Of a stretch of DNA of 42,923 nt, positions 24,809-32,325 are shown one piece after another. The stretch is from an uncultured Spirochaetales bacterium. GTDB taxonomy: Bacteria; Spirochaetota; Spirochaetia; Treponematales; Treponemataceae. Location of the stretch: NCBI GenBank assembly GCA_946406925.1, contig CAMJMF010000003.1, forward strand, positions 1 through 42,923. The letters are read 5' to 3'. The translations under genes and the position numbers were made by a program. The first letter of the stretch is position 1. Every line of letters begins with the position of its first letter. The notes under the pieces are model-generated. The model ran no database searches. It was not told where the DNA came from and was given only the letters and a program-made list of their open reading frames with translations.

Positions 24809-26068
24809 TTATTTTATGCTGACTGTTCCGTCTTTGAATGTTGCAAATTTTGAATAGCCCTGCTTTTCAAGCATGTCATACTGAGGACCAGGCTTCTTTG
24901 CTTTTTTGATTATTGCAACGCTGAAGTCAGCGCGGAGTTTTTCTGCTTCAGCAAGAACAACAGGAAACTCAACTGCATCATCATAAAGCAGTGCACATTT
25001 TTCTTTCTCACCCGGAATCTTATAGCCCGAATCAAGAAGAATAGAACAAATGCGCTCAAAACCGATTGAAAAACCAACCGCAGGAATCTGCTGGCCGATA
25101 AATTTGCCAATCATATTGTCATAACGTCCGCCGCCGCCAACCGCGCCGGAAAACTTAGGACTTGCAATTTCAAAAACAACGCCTGTGTAATAGCCCTGGC
25201 CGCGGACAAGATTCGGTGTATAAGCAATCTTGTATTTTCCGGCGGCAACCTTTTCTACAGTAGAGATTATGTATTTAAGATCGTCAGCAATTGAAGCATC
25301 TGCACATTTTGAAGCAACTTCATCAAGCGTGATTTTTGCGCCGCCGTTTGCAGCATCGCTTTTTGCGATAAAATCTACCAGAGCTTTAACTGCACTTTCC
25401 GGCATCTGCTTTTCACGGAGCTCGGCTTCGATTCCAGCTGCACCGATTTTGTCCATCTTGTCAAAAGTGATGCAGACTGAGTCGAGCGTATCAGGCGCAA
25501 AGCCCATATTCTCAAGCATGTTGCGCAAAATACGGCGGTCATTGATATTGATTGTGAAATCGTCAAAGCCTATGTTCAAAAGCGCACGGGCTGTAACGTC
25601 AATAAGCTCAACCTCTGCATTGCATGAGCTGTCGCCGAGAATATCAATGTCACATTGAACAAACTCGCGGCTTCTGCCCTTCTGCGGACGCTCTGCACGA
25701 AAAACGCGGTCCGTCTGAATTACCTTAAACGGAAACTGCAGCTCGTTGCGGTTTGCCGCAAAAAAGCGTGAAAGCGGAAGCGTCAGATCATAGCGGAGCC
25801 CCATGTCAGAAAGAGCTTTCTCATCAACCGGAGTTGCGGCAAGGGCAGCGTCCAGCTTGTCACCGCGCTTAAGCACTTTGAAAATCAAATTAAGATTGTC
25901 ACCGCCGTCGCTCTTGTCAAGATTTTCTGCATCTTCAAGCATCGGTGTAGAAATGCGCTCAAAGCCGCTTGCTCTATAAGTTTCAAGAATCTTTCCCTGA
26001 ACGTAATCGCGCAGCTTCTGCTCTGCCGGTAAAATATCTTTCATGCCTTTTAAAGCATTTGTTTTCAT
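24809..26068 (-). CDS. hisS: histidyl-tRNA synthetase
   Basis: A 419-residue class II aminoacyl-tRNA synthetase. Motif 1 region starts MKTNALKGMKDILP; motif 2 is VFRAERPQKGRSREFVQCDIDILG; the His-specific loop and motif 3 are GQGYYTGVVFEI, AVGGGGRYDNMIG and GFSIGFERI; the C-terminal anticodon-binding domain is shorter than ordered homologues but present (DFSVAIIKKAKKPGPQYDMLEKQG). It charges tRNA-His with histidine in the cytoplasm. AGAGG stands before the ATG. No T-box is visible in its roughly 55-nt leader. No rho-independent terminator is evident after the stop. Confidence 0.95.
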   Translation of the reverse strand: MKTNALKGMKDILPAEQKLRDYVQGKILETYRASGFERISTPMLEDAENLDKSDGGDNLNLIFKVLKRGDKLDAALAATPVDEKALSDMGLRYDLTLPLSRFFAANRNELQFPFKVIQTDRVFRAERPQKGRSREFVQCDIDILGDSSCNAEVELIDVTARALLNIGFDDFTININDRRILRNMLENMGFAPDTLDSVCITFDKMDKIGAAGIEAELREKQMPESAVKALVDFIAKSDAANGGAKITLDEVASKCADASIADDLKYIISTVEKVAAGKYKIAYTPNLVRGQGYYTGVVFEIASPKFSGAVGGGGRYDNMIGKFIGQQIPAVGFSIGFERICSILLDSGYKIPGEKEKCALLYDDAVEFPVVLAEAEKLRADFSVAIIKKAKKPGPQYDMLEKQGYSKFATFKDGTVSIK

Positions 26069-26119
26069 AAAAACCTCTGTAACTTAATTGCACGGTTGCT
26101 GCCTGTCAGAGCCCTGCAA

Positions 26120-26158
26120 TCTTATTTTTGATTATAATAGTGAAAAATAAGTTTTAAG
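26120..26158 (-). promoter_or_regulatory. promoter of hisS inside an inverted repeat
   Basis: Minus strand TATAAT (26135-26130) with a weak TCTTAA 17 nt upstream. The -10 lies in the loop of a perfect 9-bp inverted repeat CTTATTTTT / AAAAATAAG (26120-26150). The other 170 bp of the gap to the plus-strand coiled-coil gene are AT-rich with nothing else recognised. Confidence 0.4.
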
Positions 26159-26289
26159 ACAATCGGCGGAACAAATATGCCCGAATAATGAAGGCTGAAA
26201 AAACAACCTTGACGATTTAAAATTTTATAGACAAATTCATATTATGAAATAACCGTTATTAAATAACCGGAAAATTGAAAAATCCACAC

Positions 26290-26318
26290 TTGCAAGCTCA
26301 AAAAAAACGCCTTATAGT
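26290..26318 (+). promoter_or_regulatory. promoter of the coiled-coil gene
   Basis: TTGCAA, 17-nt spacer, TATAGT, 21 bp before the ATG; the transcript would start just before the TGGAGGAA ribosome-binding site. Confidence 0.6.
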
Positions 26319-26339
26319 TGTTTATTATGGAGGAACAAA

Positions 26340-27581
26340 ATGAACACACAGGGAAAAACAGTATCAGCCTTAGAATCAAAGAAAAAGTCTTTGCTTTCTC
26401 ACATTGATCAGCTTGAAATTTCTGTGGGTCGCCAAGTGCTCCAAGCTTCAGCACCGATGGTTGAACAGCAGCTTTCTGTTGATTATGCGGCAGCAGCCGG
26501 AACAAAACAGCAGCTTTTACGGAATATTGCAGAAATAGAAGATCTTGTAAATAAACAGAAAGAACTTGAGACAAAAGCACGTAATCTTCAAACAAGTTTG
26601 TCTTCAAAAGAAGAACTGATAAATGCAAAATTATTGGAACTCGGAAGGATTCTCTACAAAAACCGCAATGATTCACTGCCGGAAGAATTCAAAATTCATT
26701 TTGCAGAAGCCGAACGCTTAGAATCTTTAGAAGACGGTTATAACCAGAAAGTAAAAGAAATTGAAACATCGCTTGAGACAGCGTCTTTTTTGCAGAAACT
26801 TGCGATGCAGTTCAAACTTTCTTCTTTAAGAAATTCAGCAATGGTTCAGCAGCGGAAAAAAGAACAGGTTTTTATTTCAGGTGCGCGGACTGTTGTTGAA
26901 ACAGGTGAAAACGCTTTGAACGGCAGCAATATTTCATCTGAACTTGAGAGCGCTTTTGAAGCCTGCCTTGAAGAATACAAAGAACTTGATGACATAAAGA
27001 ATCAGCTTCTTGAAAATGCCGGTGAAGCAGAAGTAACAAAGCAGTCTCTTATACAGCTTGAAGCTTCTGAATTTTCAGGCAAGAAACGTATTGCGCAGAT
27101 TAATGCAGAAATCAGTCAGATTGAAATTAATCAAGATGAACTCTGCCGCACAGCAGGCCGCTCTTATATAAGCCGCTACTGCACAAAAGACGGTGAAAAA
27201 ATTCTTGAATGCGAAGGCATCGGCTCAGAAGAAATTGCTTCAATTGAAAAAGAGCGCACTGAGCTTGTTTCAATAAACAGGCGCATAGACATAATGCAGC
27301 TGAACACCGCTTTGTCTGACGCAGACAAGAAAATTGCCTCGCTGGAAAAGAGCGCAGAAGAAATCCGCGATCAGATTGCAAATCTTGAAGAGAATGCTTC
27401 TGTTATTGCCGAGCAGATTGCAGCCGCACATGCCGCGCGTGAAGTAATCATCGGCAAACGCACACAACTTGAAACAGAAGAAGGCGCTTCTGTGAAAATG
27501 CTTAAAGACAAAGAGCCTGAGCCGGAAAATGCAGAAGCACCAAAAAAAGCAGGTTCTAAAAAGACTTCTAAAAAATCGTAA
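26340..27581 (+). CDS. orphan coiled-coil protein
   Basis: A 413-residue soluble protein without signal peptide or membrane segment. Nearly its whole length shows heptad-like, E/K/Q-rich sequence (for example LLRNIAEIEDLVNKQKELETKA, and IASLEKSAEEIRDQIANLEENASVIAEQIAAAHAA), so it should be a long coiled coil with breaks near 150 and 270. The C-terminus is a basic lysine/serine tail (KKAGSKKTSKKS). I do not recognise a family. Its architecture would suit a cytoplasmic scaffold or a filament-associated protein, as spirochaetes use cytoplasmic filaments, but that is a guess. GGAGG precedes the ATG and a strong terminator follows. Confidence 0.75.
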   Translation: MNTQGKTVSALESKKKSLLSHIDQLEISVGRQVLQASAPMVEQQLSVDYAAAAGTKQQLLRNIAEIEDLVNKQKELETKARNLQTSLSSKEELINAKLLELGRILYKNRNDSLPEEFKIHFAEAERLESLEDGYNQKVKEIETSLETASFLQKLAMQFKLSSLRNSAMVQQRKKEQVFISGARTVVETGENALNGSNISSELESAFEACLEEYKELDDIKNQLLENAGEAEVTKQSLIQLEASEFSGKKRIAQINAEISQIEINQDELCRTAGRSYISRYCTKDGEKILECEGIGSEEIASIEKERTELVSINRRIDIMQLNTALSDADKKIASLEKSAEEIRDQIANLEENASVIAEQIAAAHAAREVIIGKRTQLETEEGASVKMLKDKEPEPENAEAPKKAGSKKTSKKS

Positions 27582-27602
27582 AGTTGTGATAAATCATTGA
27601 AA

Positions 27603-27656
27603 ATTGAGTTAGTTTCAAAAAGGGCAAACCTTAATTGAACTAACTCAATTTTTTTT
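27603..27656 (+). terminator. rho-independent terminator of the coiled-coil gene
   Basis: ATTGAGTTAGTT / AACTAACTCAAT stem of 12 bp with a 23-nt loop, followed by eight T. Its 3' arm and T run form part of the next gene's promoter. Confidence 0.92.
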
Positions 27657-27663
27657 GTATTAT
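27635..27663 (+). promoter_or_regulatory. promoter of the PHP gene nested in a terminator
   Basis: TTGAAC, 17-nt spacer, TATTAT. The -35 lies at the loop and 3' arm of the upstream terminator and the spacer is its T run. The -10 ends 13 nt before the ATG, giving a leader of only about 6 nt; no Shine-Dalgarno is present. Confidence 0.55.
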
Positions 27664-27676
27664 TCAACATACTTCT

Positions 27677-28366
27677 ATGAAACAATACATTTATGAAACA
27701 CATTTACATACATCAGAAGGCAGCGCATGCGGCGTAACAACGGGTGCAGAAGCTGTCAGAGCTTATAAAAAAATCGGGTATTCGGGCATATTTGTTACAG
27801 ACCATTTTTTTAACGGAAACTGCGCCATAAATGACGACCTTTGCTGGAAAGATAAAGTTGAAGCTTTCTGCCTTGGTTATGAACATGCAAAAGAAGAAGC
27901 CGAAGGTTCAGATTTTTCAGTTTTTTTTGGTTTTGAATACAATTTTTCAGGCGACGAATATCTGATTTACGGCATAACAAAGCAATGGCTTATTGCCCAC
28001 CCTGAGATAATGCGCCTGTCTCATTCACAGCTTTTTAAGCTGATTGACAATGCAGGCGGCTTGGTCGTCCAGGCCCATCCATACAGGAAAAGAAGCTACA
28101 TAAAATCAATAAATCTTTACCCTGACGATGTTCATGCTGTGGAAGTCTACAACGCAGCAAACGCGCCTTCTGAAAACGATGAAGCGCTGGAATATGCTGC
28201 CCTGCACAGACTTCCGGGCACAAGCGGTTCTGATATGCACAACGTAAACAACCTGCATTGCCTTGGCGGTGTAGCCTTTGAAGAAAAGCTTGAAACGGTT
28301 CAGGACTATGTTTCAAGAATCAAATCAGGAGTAGGTTTTACACCACTTCCGCCAAAAGCTTATTAA
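27677..28366 (+). CDS. PHP-domain metal-dependent phosphoesterase
   Basis: A 229-residue PHP-fold protein. The metal ligands line up in order: ETHLHTSEGS (HxH near the N-terminus), FVTDHF, FFGFEYNF (Glu), VVQAHPYR (His) and GTSGSDMHN (DxH). PHP proteins hydrolyse phosphoesters, for example histidinol phosphate or nucleotide tails; the substrate here is unknown. The length fits stand-alone members. There is no ribosome-binding site before the ATG, and the predicted transcript start lies only about 6 nt upstream. The stop lies 7 bp from that of the convergent vWA gene, with no terminator between them. Confidence 0.85.
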   Translation: MKQYIYETHLHTSEGSACGVTTGAEAVRAYKKIGYSGIFVTDHFFNGNCAINDDLCWKDKVEAFCLGYEHAKEEAEGSDFSVFFGFEYNFSGDEYLIYGITKQWLIAHPEIMRLSHSQLFKLIDNAGGLVVQAHPYRKRSYIKSINLYPDDVHAVEVYNAANAPSENDEALEYAALHRLPGTSGSDMHNVNNLHCLGGVAFEEKLETVQDYVSRIKSGVGFTPLPPKAY

Positions 28367-28373
28367 CAGCATT

Positions 28374-29684
28374 TCATTTTTCAGGCAGAAGAATTGCTTC
28401 TATCTGAATATTCTTTTCTTTTGAAAGCTGCTCAACAAGTTCTTTTGAATATAATCCGCTTTCTCTTGGAACAGGATGAGGCTGTGCATCGCCGATTAAT
28501 ATGATTTTTTTCTTGTATTCAGTTCCTTCATGCCAGTCAAAAAAAGCAATAGAAGCATATAAGGCTTCATAAACGGCTTCAGGTATATCGCCGCCTTCTC
28601 CGCCGTATATTATGATTCTGTTCAAATTCTGCTGAACTTCATTCCAGTCCGACGTAAACGGGTAAACCCGGACAGGCAGATCTTTATAATTAAAATCACT
28701 GCCGTAGTCTCTGTAAAACACAAGCCCCCATCTGACTTCTGCACCGTCAAAGCGTTTCTTTAATTGAGGAATAAGCTGCTTTTTAAGAAGGCTTATGTCA
28801 TTGCGCATGCTGCCCGTTGCGTCTATCGCAAAAATAACCTCGGCTTTATCTTCAGGTTTAAGATCTTCAAGAGCTGTCTTAATATCAGCTATTAAAGTCT
28901 GCGGCCCTGATGAGTACAAAAGCGGATTAGCAATCTTTTTAAAAGCATCATCAGCTTCTATATTATAGCCGTTACGAAGCAGAGAAACCGGCTCATTTAT
29001 AAGCACAGGCTCCGGCGGTTTCTGTTCGTTTTGAGCAGGCGGCGGAACAACAGCTTCCGGTTCGGGCTCCGGCTCAGGTTCAATTTCCACAACTTCAGTA
29101 ATTTCTTTATAATACTGCCTTACATCAAACAAAAACGGATTATCAACAAAATTGCCTGTATAGTCAGCATATTTTTTCTGAAAAGTCCTTATGTTTATAA
29201 AAGTTCCTGACTCCAGCGTTATAATGTCATTCCTAGTCCATGAATATCCGTATTGAAGTGTTTTCGGAATATATATATGGAAAGCTTCGCCGAAAACAGG
29301 ATGATTTTCTGGCGTTGAATCTATAAGGCTGTATTTTGCACCTTCTGAAACAAGAGGCTTTCCGTCTAAAAGCCTGAGCTCATCACCGTTTATAGGATTA
29401 TATTCCAGAGCACGGTACGCATAATTATTGCTTTTTCCATAAGGGTCTTTCGTTGTCTCACAAAGCAGCACCGACTCAATCTGCGGCTTTTTTCTCACAT
29501 AAAGGTGAAAGCCGGCAACATCACCGCTGAAATCATGCTCCGGCACAAGCTGAATATCATCTGTTGTAATCAGCAGGGGAAGCTGCCAGTCTGCATATTG
29601 CCTGGACTGCCCCTGCTGGGCAAAGACTGAAGTTATAACGCTGAAAAGCATTGAACAGATAATTATTGTTTTATTCAATTTCAT
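28374..29684 (-). CDS. secreted vWA-domain protein
   Basis: A 436-residue exported protein. The signal peptide is MKLNKTIIICSMLFSVITSVFAQ. The first 190 mature residues have no family I recognise (YSWTRNDIITLESGTFINIRTF). A Pro/Glu repeat (EPEPEPEPE, then PPPAQNEQKPPEP) joins them to a C-terminal von Willebrand A domain (about 275-430) with the metal-dependent adhesion motif DATGSM and a GGEGGDIPEA segment. vWA domains bind proteins or matrix through a metal ion, so a surface or periplasmic adhesion or assembly role is likely. No Shine-Dalgarno is seen; a GATAAT box ends 6 nt before the ATG. It lies downstream of the lamin-tail lipoprotein gene, after three hairpins. Confidence 0.83.
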   Translation of the reverse strand: MKLNKTIIICSMLFSVITSVFAQQGQSRQYADWQLPLLITTDDIQLVPEHDFSGDVAGFHLYVRKKPQIESVLLCETTKDPYGKSNNYAYRALEYNPINGDELRLLDGKPLVSEGAKYSLIDSTPENHPVFGEAFHIYIPKTLQYGYSWTRNDIITLESGTFINIRTFQKKYADYTGNFVDNPFLFDVRQYYKEITEVVEIEPEPEPEPEAVVPPPAQNEQKPPEPVLINEPVSLLRNGYNIEADDAFKKIANPLLYSSGPQTLIADIKTALEDLKPEDKAEVIFAIDATGSMRNDISLLKKQLIPQLKKRFDGAEVRWGLVFYRDYGSDFNYKDLPVRVYPFTSDWNEVQQNLNRIIIYGGEGGDIPEAVYEALYASIAFFDWHEGTEYKKKIILIGDAQPHPVPRESGLYSKELVEQLSKEKNIQIEAILLPEK

Positions 29685-29690
29685 CTAAAT

Positions 29691-29718
29691 ATTATCGGAT
29701 TCAACAGCAGTTTCACAA
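29691..29718 (-). promoter_or_regulatory. promoter giving a leaderless vWA mRNA
   Basis: Minus strand TTGTGA, 16-nt spacer, GATAAT, the latter ending 6 nt before the ATG at 29684. There is no ribosome-binding site. Confidence 0.4.
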
Positions 29719-29860
29719 TCTGCAATTTAGTGAAATGCTGATTAATACTTGAGGCATTAATCAGCATTTCACTGCTATTTCTCATAATTCTTTGAATTAT
29801 TACGAAATAGCAAATTTCAAGGTTAACATCGAATAATTCCCATTCGAATTATCCGATGTT
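29705..29860 (-). repeat. three tandem hairpins between lamin-tail and vWA genes
   Basis: In minus-strand order: hairpin III (29860-29825), a 15-bp stem with one G-U and a 6-nt loop starting 1 nt after the stop codon; hairpin II (29811-29774), 8 bp, a small internal loop and 7 bp; hairpin I (29773-29729), a perfect 18-bp stem AGTGAAATGCTGATTAAT with a 9-nt loop. II and III share the inner stem ATAATTC/GAATTAT. A further segment (29716-29705, GTGAAACTGCTG) can pair with one arm of hairpin I instead. No T run follows any of them on the minus strand. Confidence 0.75.
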
Positions 29861-29861
29861 T

Positions 29862-30884
29862 TTAGATTTTATCAGAATTCGGCATGCCGGGCGATGCTGT
29901 GTTTGTTGCCGTTACAAGCCATGAGTTTTTATCTGCCGGCACCGAAAACGACTGGCGCGAAATTGTTCTTGTTGCAGACAGTTTGTCGCCAACGGCAGCA
30001 TCTTGTATAGAAGAACCAGGCCAGACTCCGTTCTTTACAGCACGCTCTAAAGCTTCTTTATAAATCTCTTTCGGCCAGTCCTCAAGCGAAGATTCTGCAA
30101 ACGCTACAGCATCTAAAACAATTCCGTCCGCACTTTTCTCAAGAAGAATGACATCTGTTTTGTCGCCGATTCTTGCGCTTGTGTTTTCAAGCCACAAATC
30201 TCTTGAGGCACTTGAATACGCACCGGCTGAAAGATTCAATTCACTGCCGGTTTCATTTACAAGCCCGGTTTCTATGTTTCTTAAATGAACAACAATATAC
30301 TCGCCTGCGCTGACTTCAACAGCCGGAAAAGTATAGCGCCCTTTTGCGCCGTCTTTTGCTGAGAAAATGCACACACCCGAAAGATTTCCACCGGTTTTTG
30401 CATAGACCTCAACAAATTCAGCTTTCGGGTTGGAATATTTTGTCTGAACTTCACTCAATATAAGTTCCGGCACGTTGTCATTGTAGCCTGTAAACAGAGA
30501 AGCAAAAGTCAAAGAATTATTGTTTGCATCTGTTACAGTTCCGCGCACTATATAAGTGCAGCCTGTTTGCGTCGGTACCAAAAACCGGATTTCAAGTTCT
30601 TTTGAATTGTTTACAGAATATTCAGCATCGACTTTTTCGCTAAAAGAGCACATGAGCGCATTCTCTATCTGAATATTCTCAGCCTTACCTACTTCAAGAG
30701 ACGTGCCTGTAATATTCTCTGAAAAAACCAAAGATATGCATCTTGAACTTTCGCATTTCAAGGTCTGCAGAACAGGTGTGTCAAAATCTCCCGTTAAAAC
30801 ACTCACACTTGAGGGAGAGCCTGAACAGGCACAAAAACATAAAACAAGACAAGCAATAAATGCAGCAGCGTTGATTTTTCTCAA
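29862..30884 (-). CDS. lamin-tail-domain lipoprotein
   Basis: A 340-residue lipoprotein. I start at the TTG with GGAGG 5 nt before it; this gives a compact signal peptide (MRKINAAAFIACLVLCFCAC) with a lipobox-like FCAC, whereas the track start adds 13 residues. Residues about 35-135 resemble a bacterial Ig/SbsA-like beta domain (LKCESSRCISLVFSENITG, TYIVRGTVTDANNNSL). Residues about 145-280 are a lamin-tail domain (PELILSEVQTKYSNPKAEFVEVYA, YIVVHL, VILLEKSADGIVLDAVAF). Bacterial lamin-tail domains are found on surface and extracellular proteins, often with nucleases or adhesins; none is fused here. Its role is unknown. It precedes the vWA gene and is flanked by hairpins on both sides. Confidence 0.8.
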   Translation of the reverse strand: MRKINAAAFIACLVLCFCACSGSPSSVSVLTGDFDTPVLQTLKCESSRCISLVFSENITGTSLEVGKAENIQIENALMCSFSEKVDAEYSVNNSKELEIRFLVPTQTGCTYIVRGTVTDANNNSLTFASLFTGYNDNVPELILSEVQTKYSNPKAEFVEVYAKTGGNLSGVCIFSAKDGAKGRYTFPAVEVSAGEYIVVHLRNIETGLVNETGSELNLSAGAYSSASRDLWLENTSARIGDKTDVILLEKSADGIVLDAVAFAESSLEDWPKEIYKEALERAVKNGVWPGSSIQDAAVGDKLSATRTISRQSFSVPADKNSWLVTATNTASPGMPNSDKI

Positions 30885-30908
30885 AACAGCCTCCAAATAA
30901 TTTTTTAT

Positions 30909-30950
30909 AAAAGCACAGAACAATCCGCACCTGGATTATTCTGTACTTTT
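30909..30950 (-). repeat. 18-bp leader hairpin before the lamin-tail gene
   Basis: Minus-strand AAAAGTACAGAATAATCC pairs with GGATTGTTCTGTGCTTTT over 18 bp with two G-U pairs and a 6-nt loop. It ends in TTTT about 24 nt before the TTG start. The two wobble pairs would be A-C mismatches on the plus-strand RNA. Confidence 0.7.
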
Positions 30951-31313
30951 TGGAAATTGCTGTTTGCCGACAACCCAAAACCTATTCAACAACCGAAGAG
31001 CTTCTAATGGAAAAACCTTAATATCAAGCAGCAATTCCGCATATACTATCTATGCTGGTTTCAATTTTTTTGTACCTGAAACTGCATTTTTTTTTAAATT
31101 TTTTCAATTTTTTTTGCTTTGGCTGCTCTGAAGCCTTTGAACTGCTTCCATCTGTATCAAAAAAACACATTTTTTCAGTCTGAAATAACCGGCGTTTCAT
31201 TTTGACACAATTTGAATAATTCCAATGAGTATGCAGAATTTCGGCTTGGTGCTATTTACTTATATTGCATAATTTTATTTATTTTTGATTTTTTATTTTA
31301 TTTTTATAAATTT

Positions 31314-31329
31314 TGGCACGCTATTTGCT
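31314..31329 (+). promoter_or_regulatory. sigma-54 (-24/-12) promoter of the sigma factor gene
   Basis: TGGCACGCTATTTGCT fits the sigma-54 consensus TGGCACG-N4-TTGC(A/T) at every fixed position, with the -24 GG and -12 GC exactly spaced. Transcription should start near 31340, 47 nt before the ATG of the sigma-70-family gene. A T-rich tract (about 31270-31310) lies directly upstream. The rest of the gap back to 30951 is AT-rich and has no gene I can support; a weak TGAAA-N9-TTTCA dyad at 31181-31199 is at enhancer distance. Confidence 0.8.
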
Positions 31330-31386
31330 ATATGAATTATGAAAACAAAATCAATCACAAAGGGTCAAACCTTTGGAGGAAAGACA

Positions 31387-32253
31387 ATGCTTGATAAACA
31401 GTATACAAAGGCAGACAGTTTAATGGGTTCTTATTTTTCAGAAATCAGCCGAATCCCGCTTTTGTCTAAAGAAGAAGAAACTGAGCTTGCAAAAAAAGCT
31501 CTTAATGGAAATAAAGCAGCTAAAGATAAACTTGTAACTTCAAACCTTAGATTTGTAGTAAAACTTGCAAAGCAATATCAGAATCTCGGACTTGATCTTG
31601 AGGACTTGATCAGCGAAGGCAACCTCGGGCTCATTGAAGCGGTGGATCATTTTAACCCGGATAAGGGCTTTAGATTTTTGTCTTATGCAGTCTGGTGGAT
31701 ACGCCGCGCAATGCTTAAAGCAGTTGAAGAAAAAGGCAGAACAATTAGACTGCCTGCAAACAAAATCCAGGAAATCCGCGACATTGAAAATATCCGTGCT
31801 ACATTCAATAAGGGCATGACAACAGAAGAAGAAATCGAGGAAATCTCTTCAATTATTGGAATGCCAAAAGAACATGTGCGTGAAATTATGGTTATTTCAA
31901 ATGACTTTATCTCATTTGATGCGCCGATTTCTAACAATACAGCTTCACATGAAGACACTGATAAAACAGTCGGTGATGCAATTATGGACGAAAGACAGGT
32001 TCCGCTTGAGGAGCAGGCAATTCAGGAAAATCTTAAGAGCGATGTTCAGAAGACATTGTCAACACTGCCGGCACGAGAAGCAGAAATTCTGCGCTACCGT
32101 TTCGGCTTTGACAACAAAGAAGAGCTTTCTCTGCAGTCTGTAGGAAAACTTATGAACATTACAAAAGAAAGAGTTCGCCAGATTGAGAAAAGTGCTTTTA
32201 TGCACATGAAACAATACAACAGAAGAATAAGACTTGAAGGCTACATGGCTTAA
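31387..32253 (+). CDS. sigma-70 family RNA polymerase sigma factor (group 2-like)
   Basis: A 288-residue sigma factor. It lacks region 1.1 and begins with region 1.2 (LMGSYFSEISRIPLLSKEEE), followed by region 2 (LVTSNLRFVVKLAKQYQNLGLDLEDLISEGNLGLIEAVDHF, then FLSYAVWWIRRAMLKAVEEKGRTIRLP), region 3 and region 4 (LPAREAEILRYRFGF, then LQSVGKLMNITKERVRQIE, the -35-binding helix-turn-helix). Size and layout are those of RpoS/group 2 factors rather than the much longer housekeeping RpoD. I use the ATG with GGAGG before it; the track start at 31339 falls at the predicted transcript start. A sigma-54 promoter directs it, so it probably runs a stress or growth-phase regulon under RpoN control. Confidence 0.9.
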   Translation: MLDKQYTKADSLMGSYFSEISRIPLLSKEEETELAKKALNGNKAAKDKLVTSNLRFVVKLAKQYQNLGLDLEDLISEGNLGLIEAVDHFNPDKGFRFLSYAVWWIRRAMLKAVEEKGRTIRLPANKIQEIRDIENIRATFNKGMTTEEEIEEISSIIGMPKEHVREIMVISNDFISFDAPISNNTASHEDTDKTVGDAIMDERQVPLEEQAIQENLKSDVQKTLSTLPAREAEILRYRFGFDNKEELSLQSVGKLMNITKERVRQIEKSAFMHMKQYNRRIRLEGYMA

Positions 32254-32274
32254 AGCTTTATAATGATTCCTAAA

Positions 32275-32308
32275 AGGCGGAAGGTTGTAAGACTTTCCGC
32301 TTTTTTTT
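32275..32308 (+). terminator. rho-independent terminator of the sigma factor gene
   Basis: GCGGAAGG / CTTTCCGC stem with one G-T, 8-nt loop, followed by eight T. On the other strand it ends in CCTTTTAGG and could weakly serve recG too. Confidence 0.88.
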
Positions 32309-32325
32309 GTTTGCGCGTTTAGAGC

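Noticed and set aside
26068-26340. T-box leader for hisS
   Set aside because: The leader from the -10 is only about 55 nt and lacks the T-box sequence and terminator/antiterminator pair.
26242-26676. 144-aa minus-strand ORF opposite the coiled-coil gene
   Set aside because: No ribosome-binding site, composition of a shadow frame, and most of it overlaps a well-supported gene on the other strand.
31339-31386. Earlier ATG of the sigma factor ORF (31339)
   Set aside because: It lies at the predicted sigma-54 transcript start, has no ribosome-binding site, and adds residues unlike region 1; the ATG at 31387 has GGAGG.
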